Source: Actinomucor elegans (taxonomy: Eukaryota; Mucoromycota; Mucoromycetes; Mucorales; Mucoraceae). Taken from it: 64,000 bases of DNA. A program made the translations under genes and the position numbers. The stretch covers positions 620,001-684,000 of the forward strand of contig JAMSLZ010000006.1 of NCBI GenBank assembly GCA_026027325.1, written 5' to 3'. The notes under the pieces are model-generated. The model was not told the DNA's origin. It made no database searches and saw nothing but the letters and a program-made list of their open reading frames with translations. Positions 49,440-58,395 of the stretch are shown here, one piece after another. Each line of letters opens with the position of its first letter. Positions within the stretch are counted from its first letter, which is position 1.

Positions 49440-50094
49440 ATTAAAGATACCACCGCCGTCGGCAGGTAGCCTAGCCTCGCTTTGTTGTAAGTAAAGCTTT
49501 GGTAAATGTATGGCGGAAAGGGCTTTTATTCAAAGAGGTATGTTATTTCGCGAGTATCAAAGCAAGCAGAATGAATCAACTGCAAACGTTGAGATTTGAA
49601 AAATCTATCGATGGCCTGATCATATTCCTATCTAAAGATGGCTTTCTTATGACTATGTCATAGTAGACAGATACGTTTTCTGACTCTACCTGATAATCCG
49701 GAAGAAGTGCTTTTGTGAGATCTTTTTCCCAATGCCACAGCGTCATCACCTCAGATAATAAATCTTGAAGTCCTAAGAAGCCAAATTATCTTATCTACTT
49801 GCATTCCAAAATAAACGATATGATCTGTAGAGCGTGCAAGAGCCCGCTAAAGAATATCTATAAAAGTAGTGCAAGCGTCTTTAGGTAAATTATTTCGTAA
49901 AAACAATTGGAAGAGCGCACTACAAACTTTGGTAATATTGCTGCTCTTTAGAAAAGGACTATAAATTCCAATTTAGGAACACGATGAGTAGCATCAGGAT
50001 TTTCTGTTTTTAAGCGCATCTTTATAGAGTTCACTTTGTCCATCAAATTAGATTTAACAAAGCCTGTTGAATATACTTCAGTTTTCTTCTCCAT
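49440..50094 (-). pseudogene. Decayed ORF of unknown family
   Basis: From an ATG at 50094 the minus strand reads MEKKTEVYSTGFVKSNLMDK and KTENPDATHRVPKLEFI before a stop. After a frame change it reads LKSSNITKVCSALFQLFLR, NNLPKDACTTFIDIL, a stop, then RSTDHIVYFGMQVDKIIWLL. After another shift it reads LWHWEKDLTKALLPDYQVES and VSVYYDIVIRKPSLDRN. Long coding-like stretches in three frames, broken by stops and shifts without splice signals, mark a dead gene or transposon ORF. I do not recognise the family. Confidence 0.55.
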
Positions 50095-51434
50095 TTTCTT
50101 TTACTGTACCCCCCCCAGATAACTTTCTCTTTCGGTGTTTAATAAGTCTTTGGTAGCATTAATTGAATACCCAGGTAGTCTGGTTTGGGATAAATAAGCT
50201 TCATAAAAGGTTTACCTTCTCTTTCGCATGCCACTATTTATTTGTTAAGCTTCATTTCGAAGATTATGTTCAAAACCTTCATCATTTCTCCATTATTTGG
50301 TCCAATACTTGATTTAGATTTAATTTGTCGTTTTTGCCTATTCTTAACCAAAGTGATAGCCCATTGTTAGTCGTGCGGCCATGGACTTGCGCTCGTTTTC
50401 TTGTTTTGTAAGGTATATTTGACAAAAAGAAGGAAATGCGATAAACAGTAATTTGCCTTTCCTTTTGAATCAGTAATAGTTGGTTCTGTATTTTCTGATG
50501 CTTCCTGGTATATTGCACAGGAAAGCAAGTTTCGACCCTTCTTTTAATAAGGAATAATTACTTAAGGATGTCATTTATTTTTGTGTAAACATAAATGGAG
50601 TATCTGACAGTGCAAATATAGTTGTACATTTATTACACCTATAAAGTCATCTTTGACAAAAGGTAGTTTTCAAGGTTTTGTATTTCCAGAAACTGGTGTT
50701 ATATGCTTCTGAATGTACTAAGTTCTTTATTATAATATGTAGATCACCTCCCTAAAACGATGTTTTCGCGCTCCACAGAATATGTGTTTTAAAAAATTCA
50801 GCCCTTGAGATTTTCCTGAAACCAGGTATTTAAGGCTGTTTGAACATCTTTAGATAATTGTTCGATGGATATCGATACAATGTCACATTTGATAACTCAC
50901 AAGTATATGATTAGAATTACGTTTAATAGGTTAAAGTTATTGGTAGGTTAATTCTACATGTATATTAGATTTTGACGATATAAAGTCGTAAATTACTTAC
51001 CTTGATGATCAATAAATCTATCAATCAATCTAATAATAATGTCGCATCTAAGGTTTTGGGCATGTTCAGAAAGAACATCTTCACCTATCAATATTACTGT
51101 TTTGCTATAATGTAATGATGATACGTGTCAACAGTTAATTTGTAAATGAAACACATTTCATATCACTATCTAATACTGAATAGATTCCTGTACAAATAGT
51201 AATACAATGTCATATCTGATAATTAATACTTGCTCAAAATAAGTTACTGAACATATTAGAACTACTGTTTTATAGCAGAATAATTTATATTATATATACC
51301 AATTGTTAATTTATAAATGACATACATGCCATATAGTCTAAAGTTAATAAATATTAAATTTCTCGCACGATCCCAGTCAAATAACCATTGCACATGATGG
51401 CTAATACTTTCCCAAAACGAACTATTACTCCATA

Positions 51435-51596
51435 TTGGTTTTTTCCAAACGGTTTGCGCATCAGATTTTTTTTTTTGCGCTCCGAATTTTTTTTTTTGCG
51501 TCCCCGAATTTTTTTTTTGCGCACAAGGATTTAATTTTTTGCGTACCTAGTTTTTTTTTTTGCGCATCAGATTTTTTCAGTTTGCGCATAAGTTTT
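51435..51596 (+). repeat. Left terminal inverted repeat of the transposon
   Basis: 162 bp identical to the reverse complement of 53162-53323, including all poly-T tract lengths I checked. It contains repeated T-run/GCGC modules. Similarity continues at lower identity to about 51,640. Confidence 0.93.
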
Positions 51597-51655
51597 CTAG
51601 TTTGCGTGCTTATTCTTCTCAGGATTTTTAAAAGTTTTATTTATAACATAATTTA

Positions 51656-53116
51656 CTAAAGCATTGGCTCAAGAGTCAAACACCTATCAAAAAATGAAAC
51701 AGAATGCTTAATCCAGTTGTGACAGTCTTCCACAGTAACCTGTTTTGCTGACTCAATAATCCTAGCACTCAAATTATCTGTTGCTGTGAGACAGTCTCTC
51801 TTTACGCCAGCTTTAACTTTCGACCAAAAAAGTTCAATTGGATTTAGGAAAGGTGAGTAAGGAGGCAAGTAAACAGCTTTATATCCGCGACTTTCAATGA
51901 GTTCTTGGACAGCAGCGACTTTGTGTATAGCAGCGTTATCTAAGATAAGATAGCGACCAGACATTTCATGCTCATCAAGTGTATCCATAACATTACTGAT
52001 AAATTGCAAGAAGTGCTCGCTTCGTGTACCAATTCTTGCGTTTGCCTTCGATACTTCAGCTGCTTCACCATCATCTCTCTTTCTCTTCTTATTGGAAGCG
52101 CCTTTCTTCTGGACAGCCTTTGGCTTGCGCAAAGTTAAGTCAATAACTCCTTTCTCGCATATTGCCCCAATTATAGTGATCGTAATTCCCCTGTTTGAAG
52201 GAAGTACGATTTTAGCTGGTAGTCCCCGCTTGGATCTACCGAAATTTCGTCTGATGTGCATATTAAATCCTGCCTCGTCAATAAAAACGCAGTTGCCAAA
52301 CCAATTCATTTCCTTATCACCCATCCACTCCAATACTCTCTCTCTTCGTTGCTTTAAAGTATTCTCAGAATTCCTCGCAGCAACAATTTTATCCAACTTC
52401 TTGAGGGTGAGGGACGCATGCTGAACAAGATGCTTATGAAGACCGGAAAGGGTGATCGACTGAATGTCTGGGAAAGCGGAAAGTAATGCATCTCTTGCCT
52501 CCCATAAAACAGCGGCAGCAGCAGTGTCATAATATTGACAAAGGAAGTCGGTATGCTTTGGCTCAAGCTTCCGATTATTCCCTCCCAGACGTGATACTTT
52601 TTTGGTACCTGGCAAACGCTTCTCCTCATCATCTTTGTATGTTTTCACATAATGTTGGGCTGTTCTTACAACGATACCCACAGTTAGTCCTGCTTGTCTT
52701 GCAGACATCCCTTGTTCGATGACAAGATCAAGCAGTTCTTGTACTTGAAGTGCTGAGTAAGAGCGATATGGGCCTCTGGTCTTTTTAGCAGTCGTAGTCT
52801 TGGAGGCGGTTCTTAGTTTACTTTCTACTACTTGTTGACTCGTTGTCGCCTCTTGTTGACTAGCTATAGGCGTTTCTTGTGAATACTTGAGAAAAGCCTG
52901 AAAGCTACCGAAATCCATTATCCTTTTTATGTCTGGCTCAGCTTCTTTGACAGGCTTCTTCTCATCTACACCTAGTTGCCATTCGTGCCATTCTAAGGCA
53001 GTGGTTTCATACAAATCCATTTGAACTTCTTCTTCTACTTCCATTGCAGTAACTTCAGGAATTTCATCAATAATGTTGAAGCAATGCATGTATTCATGGG
53101 GAACATTATTACACAT
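51656..53116 (-). CDS. DD34E transposase (Tc1/IS630 superfamily, DDE_3 type)
   Basis: Intronless, 486 aa from the ATG at 53116 (MCNNVPHEYMHCFNIIDE). The frame is open for 76 more codons upstream, but those lie in the inverted repeat and read as low-complexity FFFA runs, so I prefer 53116. An acidic N-terminal segment is followed by a helix-turn-helix region (ALQVQELLDLVIEQGMSARQ and VVRTAQHYVK), a second DNA-binding-like block, and the catalytic core: first Asp in NCVFIDEAGFNMH, second Asp in YLILDNAAIHK, Glu in PFLNPIELFWSKVK. There are 34 residues between the second Asp and the Glu (DD34E). A basic insert KKRKRDD may serve as a nuclear localisation signal. All three catalytic acids are present, so the enzyme may be active. 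Confidence 0.93.
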   Translation of the reverse strand: MCNNVPHEYMHCFNIIDEIPEVTAMEVEEEVQMDLYETTALEWHEWQLGVDEKKPVKEAEPDIKRIMDFGSFQAFLKYSQETPIASQQEATTSQQVVESKLRTASKTTTAKKTRGPYRSYSALQVQELLDLVIEQGMSARQAGLTVGIVVRTAQHYVKTYKDDEEKRLPGTKKVSRLGGNNRKLEPKHTDFLCQYYDTAAAAVLWEARDALLSAFPDIQSITLSGLHKHLVQHASLTLKKLDKIVAARNSENTLKQRRERVLEWMGDKEMNWFGNCVFIDEAGFNMHIRRNFGRSKRGLPAKIVLPSNRGITITIIGAICEKGVIDLTLRKPKAVQKKGASNKKRKRDDGEAAEVSKANARIGTRSEHFLQFISNVMDTLDEHEMSGRYLILDNAAIHKVAAVQELIESRGYKAVYLPPYSPFLNPIELFWSKVKAGVKRDCLTATDNLSARIIESAKQVTVEDCHNWIKHSVSFFDRCLTLEPML

Positions 53117-53161
53117 TTTTACTTTAAAAAACTTGAGAAAAGAACAAGCACGTAAACTAAA

Positions 53162-53323
53162 AAAACTTATGCGCAAACTGAAAAAATCTGATGCGCAAAA
53201 AAAAAAACTAGGTACGCAAAAAATTAAATCCTTGTGCGCAAAAAAAAAATTCGGGGACGCAAAAAAAAAAATTCGGAGCGCAAAAAAAAAAATCTGATGC
53301 GCAAACCGTTTGGAAAAAACCAA
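53162..53323 (-). repeat. Right terminal inverted repeat of the transposon
   Basis: Mirror copy of 51435-51596. On the minus strand it is free of stop codons in the transposase frame, so the ORF can be read upstream through the whole repeat; the T-run/GCGC composition alone can explain this. Confidence 0.93.
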
Positions 53324-54783
53324 TATATTAGAACCATCACTCAACTAAATAATCGGGGCCTATGTAATACAATACCGATTGTCAATAAACTACATACGCT
53401 TCATGATGAAGGCTTGCTTTATAGGGAAGCGATTTTTACTTTATAGTCAACAGTTAAATGTAGACGCAATTTGGTGATTTTATACATGAATATGTAGATT
53501 CATTAATGCTGTTATATCTGCTTGAATTTATGATATCTTTGGCCTGAAAACGAGTAGTAATATATACTTGAATCATATTATCATATTAGCTAGGAAAGGC
53601 TCCTTTTTTAAATATAAGATGGTAAGTATATATAGCTAGCACTAACCGCTTGCTTTTTGTTGGTTCATCATCGTCTTTGGCTGGGTCCCATAAGTAACAA
53701 CTCGAAATACAAGATGGAAACTTCTCATACCCCAAGCAAAAGAGTGGTGAAACCAGGTGAGACTCCGACCAAATATTACTGAATATTTATATCAGCGACA
53801 TAATTATTGATCAACGAAGAGTAAAAAAAAAAAAAATGTTGAAGCGTAAGTAAATATAGAGTGCAAATTTTCTCTTTCAAATAGGCTAAGAGTTATAACT
53901 ATATGTCAATTTCTACAGGAATTATATACATTCTTCTAAGTAATGGACCAAGGCATTTCATTGGCCAGCGACAAGTAAATGTTACGACCCTTGATATCTG
54001 CCATCGATTGAAATTCAAGTTATAAACTATGAATATATAAATAATAAACTGTGGTTAATAATATTTGGTTTTTGAGGTATATATTTAGACTATCGAGCTC
54101 CTTACGATGTTATAATTTTTATCGATGCAAACTTACGCAATCAGTCTCTGGCAAACTCCAATACAGCACTATTTCACGCTCTAAAGTGTTACTTATTCCA
54201 TCGTCTTTAATACAATACACTTACTATTCAGAAGATATTACAGTTATCTACAATATTGGTAATAGCTTTTATTTCTAATTTGATTCTGCCGCCTTATAAA
54301 CTATGACATCTATTCCTTGGCTTAAAATTTTCATGTTCTGAGCCTAAAAATCCTAGCTTAAAATTAGTGTGGCACATTATTTGATGCGTGAGATCTCGGT
54401 CAAACTCGGTTAAATGTCGCATTTGAATAGCATTCAATGTTCAAGATGAGCCATTGATTTTGAAAACTCCTCAGTTTTGTAATAGTTTATTATATTGGAT
54501 GTTGTATTTAAAGATATTTGTTGGATAATTATAATGTTATTAGCAACCTTTCTCTCAGATTCTGTTAGTGTTCCAGTTCTCTGTTCTGATTGGTAAGTAT
54601 CGTCGCTTGAATATTGAGTTCAGTTCAATTGGAAAAAAATAGGAGGGAAACAAGTGCCGATTAGAACCAAAAAAGTTTGTCTCTTTTTCTATTCTCTACA
54701 CTTGCCTGTCGATATAAGCTAGTAATAACCCCTCTTTTTTTCATATCACTTGCTTTGGAGACTAATAAGAATCAAGTAGTTTA
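53324..54783. other. Intergenic; begins with an ORF relic split by the transposon
   Basis: Immediately right of the transposon a frame reads QLNNRGLCNTIPIVNKLHTL and EGLLYREAIFTL to a stop at 53,446. It continues in frame from SQNELLLH on the left side of the element (see findings). Further right, a 22-codon frame at 53,714 (METSHTPSKRVVKP) is followed by a GTGAGA donor-like site but no clear next exon. The final 250 bp are pyrimidine-rich and probably the promoter and leader of the polyQ gene. Confidence 0.45.
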
Positions 54784-56924
54784 ATGTCAACTGCCCTTCC
54801 TTCCACTGCTGGGACACCGCAGCCTTCTGGTTTACACACTCAAATACCAGCTGGTCCTGCACAAGCGTTAGCTCAAGCACAGCTTCAACAACAGCAACTC
54901 CAAGCTCAAACGATATTTAGACAGAAGCAGCAAATGGCCCATAAACATATGCAACAGCAGATGTATCAGCAGCCACAACAGTTGGTGCAGCAACAGAAGC
55001 AACACCCGTTGCAAATGCAACAGCAATTAGCACATCAGCAGCAACAACAACAGCAGCTGCAGCAGCAACAGCACTTATTACAGCAACAGCAACAACAGCT
55101 ATTACAACAACAACATCAAGTACCACATACTCCACAAAGAACACCACAACTATCTATGCAACAGCAACCACCGCCTCCTCCTCCACCACCACCCCAACAG
55201 CAAACGCCGAGATCTAGTAATATGAATCCATCTACACCCATTATGGCATCTCAAGCATCTCCTGCGCCTGTAATGTCATCTAAACTTCATCCTCAAGCTA
55301 TGAACGCTTCAGCAAAGTAAGGCTAGAAAACAAACATTATATAATATGTCTTACTGATAATCAATTTCTATCCAGCCAAACAAGTGGACAAGCAGTACTC
55401 CGTCTTCTTCAGTTTGCAGAGCAATTGAGTCCTGGCCAAGAAGAGGTAACAACAAATGAAAGTAAAAAAATTCTATAATCTAACGTGTTGTTAGGCCGTT
55501 GATCGTGTATTCTGGGACAACTTTGTAGATACCTTCTTTACTATTCAAAGCACTTTGAAAATGGGTTTATTCAATGCCATTGATAATGAACAAAAAGCTT
55601 ATGGTACAGCAAGTCAGCAAATTACAATGAATGTATACTAAGACTTTCTCGATAGAGATCAACAAAGCCTTGCTTGCTAGATACTTTCATACTCAATATA
55701 TGTGTGGTGTTTTATCTATCCAAATGACCTTGGAAAAGACGATGGAATATATTCTTCCTGGAGGTATTATGCATGTTGAATGTCCTAGGGCTAGTATTAT
55801 CAATCGATACAAGAATGGCACATTGGTAAGTTTGCAGTATACTTTTACATGACATGATACTCACTCACTCTTTGTAGGTTATATCCACAGGTCCTTTATG
55901 GGCTCAATTTGTAATGACAGCAGATGGAACATGGAAGATTGGACATATGGACTTTTCAAGTCAAGGTCATGAAGAGTACATAACAAGGGCAAGTATCAAA
56001 ACAGAGCCTGTTCCAAACACAAAGAAAAAGATACCACCACTTCAATCCGTTATACCAGAATCCCCTATTAACAAATGGGGCGTACCACCTCGCGTGTATC
56101 ATATTTTGCAGGCAAATATGAACTCTATAAAATGAAGGATTTATATTAAACTGTTTCTATTAGATTGCAGATATAGCACCCAGAGCGGGTGAAGTCATGT
56201 TTCACTCTTTAGTGTCAGGATCCACACCAAGAGGTACAATCATCTATCTTATGACACCTATACATGTGTTAATACTTCTCTATAGACAGTCTAGGTGCGA
56301 TTGCATTTGATAAACAACCTGGACTGATAATAAAGAATGAGAATGAAGGTTAGTATATTACGTAGTTTCATTAAGTTAAAAACTAACCCTTTTCAATGGT
56401 AGACACATTATTGAAACCCCAACCCATGGATACACCGATTGTTGGAGCGATGGCTGCTAATTCTCCAATTGTGAAGACTCAAAATAATCGTCCTCACCAA
56501 CTACCATTTACACCTTTGCAACAGCAAGCAGCCTTGCAGCAGCAAGCAGCTTTGAGACAGCAACAACAGCAACAACAGCAGCAACAAGCAGTATTCCAGC
56601 ACCATTTGCAGATGCAACAGCACCAGCCATCAAATCACCAACTGGCATATCAACATCAATTACAAATGCAGCAGCAACAGCAGTTACAGCAATTACAACA
56701 ACAACAACAACAGCAGCAGCAGCAGCAGCAACAACAACAACAACAACCTCCAGTCGCATACCCAACAAACCAATTCTCACCTCAAAGTCCTGTATCACGT
56801 AAAGTCTAAATTTTGTTTTAACACAGCCCGAGTAAACTTATACTTTCTTGCAGGTAAACGAGCAGTTGACGTAAAATCACCAGTAGTAAGAAAGAGAAAT
56901 ACACCAGCAGGAAGAAAACAATAA
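54784..56924 (+). CDS. LIM-domain-binding (LDB/SEUSS/Adn1-like) transcriptional co-regulator with polyQ tails
   Basis: Multi-exon gene. Exon 1 (54784 to about 55318) encodes a Gln-rich N-terminus with many interrupted Q runs, a PPPPPPPPP run and a Ser/Pro/Ala-rich stretch. It splices in phase to QTSGQAVLRLLQFAEQLSPG, then DRVFWDNFVDTFFT, MGLFNAIDN, LARYFHTQYMCGVLSIQMTL, GIMHVECPRASIINRYKNGT and GPLWAQFVMTADGTWKIGHM. This is the conserved LDB1/SEUSS/Adn1 dimerisation region. Further short exons lead to a second polyQ region (about 56,510-56,745, longest run about 18 Gln) and a basic C-terminus ending in RKRNTPAGRKQ, with TAA at 56922-56924. Family members are nuclear scaffolds; Adn1/Mfg1 relatives control adhesion and filamentation in ascomycetes. 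The exact role here is inferred. Confidence 0.85.
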
Positions 56925-58395
56925 CAGCAATAATCCTATTTCTCTTTTTTCTTATACATAGCACTCTTTTTTTTCATATATTTTGTACAGCAATTTATTA
57001 TTATTCGTATTATGAACAAAGCCTAAAAAAACTTCTTTTTATGAATATATGTTTCGAAATCATAAGCAAAAATCGTATATTTAATGCGCCAAGAATACAT
57101 GCTTTTACCTACCTAAATGTAATACTACTTAAAATGGACATGGTCCTTCATTTGAAGGGGATCTGGCGTTTAAACTACATAAACGCCGTCTAGTTAAGCA
57201 AAAGAATGAGAGAGCTATGCCTAATCCATAAATGAATAGTCTTGTTAAGTACTGAGTCTAAGTATAGTGTTATGCCAGCAGCAAAGATTATCACACAGCA
57301 ATTAATCTATTATATGCTTTAGTGGATCATTTCTAATATTGAACCAGCATTGCCCCTACTAATTATGCAACGACACTTCCATTGCTACTATATTACCAAT
57401 GAATGTATTCTGACAAACACCATGCCAACAAGCACGCTATCATAGAACCTCAATAAAACAAGTTATTCATAAAAGCGTAACCGTAAATAATATCATACTT
57501 ATACCTTAGATCCATTTTTAAAGTGTAAATATGAGCACCATCAGAAGAAACCTGTTCAAGGAATTAGGGTAACAGTGTATTAGTCCTGAGATACCTCATA
57601 GGTAGCGCAAAGTGAAAGAGAATGATAGGATAATACGAGTTGTGTAAGAAATTGGAAGGACAATTTGCACTGCAGAGATGAGAATGTTGCAAATAGTTGT
57701 AAAAATAGATGCAACAGTATTTGACCGGGATCTGCAAAGATTGTAATGAGACTGTGTGATTCAAAAACGCTATGTTTAATATATACTTGCTGGGTTTTAA
57801 ATCAGATGCGTCAACTCCTTTTGAGTCGCTTGGAAAATGTAGAAATGTTTAAAACATCTTTTTTTTTTTTTTAAAAAAAAAAAAGTACCCTTAAGCTGGA
57901 ATATTTCAATAATCCCATTTTTGAAGCATAATGACATTTTAAAGGTGTAATTTATAATTATTTCAAGTTGAACATTTTTGAAATAAAAAAGCACCTAAAA
58001 AAAAAAATTTAGCGATGATAACTTAACTAGCTGAAGAAGAAATCGGATTGTTGTTGTACTTACACCATTAGATGTTTTATTCAATACCTCCTAAATCTTG
58101 TTAATATATTTATTGTACATAAACATGTTGAACATGCCGCATATGGGGGGGGTTCTTTATTAGAGCACTGACCATTAACGAACGCCGTGGATATTAGATC
58201 AATTGGCTTTTGAACGATTTGGACTTTATATATATATATATATATATATCATCACAATCCAAACGAAAGTGACATTGCCAATATCAACACATTCTTGATC
58301 AAATATAATACTTACAAAAAGATCATCACTATAAACGAAAACTGGGATTCAATGCGAGGAACAAACAATAGTCGATTCTCTTTCGTAACCAAACA
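56925..58395. other. Intergenic with simple repeats
   Basis: About 1.5 kb with no supported gene. It contains a T-run directly followed by an A-run (about 57,859-57,884), a short G-run (58,146-58,153) and a TA microsatellite (58,227-58,249). The last 150 bp should hold the promoter of the GT2 gene. Confidence 0.5.
58227..58249. repeat. TA dinucleotide microsatellite
   Basis: About 11.5 TA units, roughly 150 bp upstream of the GT2 start codon and so within its likely promoter. Confidence 0.9.

Larger units (their letters stand above)
47655..51434. other. Accessory intergenic region with gene fragments
   Basis: About 3.8 kb between MDM34 and the transposon. It contains uncertain minus-strand exons (47,888-48,238) and a decayed ORF (49,440-50,094), both listed separately, plus a 78-codon minus-strand frame (50,518-50,282, ending LNLNQVLDQIMEK) without recognised homology. 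At 51,099-51,170 and 51,262-51,335 there are two diverged copies of one stretch (ACTGTTTT...GTTAATTTxTAAATGA...CATAT). The first few hundred bases must hold the MDM34 promoter. Confidence 0.45.
51435..53323 (-). mobile_element. Tc1/mariner-type DNA transposon, apparently intact, 1,889 bp
   Basis: The element starts TTGGTTTTTTCCAAACGG at 51435 and ends with the exact reverse complement at 53323. It is flanked on both sides by TA (51433-51434 and 53324-53325), the target duplication of Tc1/mariner elements. The terminal inverted repeats match over 162 bp (51435-51596 and 53162-53323) and stay similar to about 205 bp. They are built of five or six T-runs, each followed by GCG(C/T), at roughly 20-30 bp spacing. 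Inside lies one intact transposase gene. TIR identity and an open ORF point to a recent insertion. Confidence 0.95.

Noticed and set aside
51435..51659. 74-codon ORF in the left TIR
   Set aside because: It is the low-complexity translation of the T-run/GCGC inverted repeat, mirrored at the other end; no independent gene.
54917..55147. Val/Ala-rich minus-strand ORFs opposite the polyQ gene (also 56,508-56,798)
   Set aside because: Antisense of CAG/CAA repeats gives open Val/Ala/Leu frames by composition; the plus strand holds the conserved protein.
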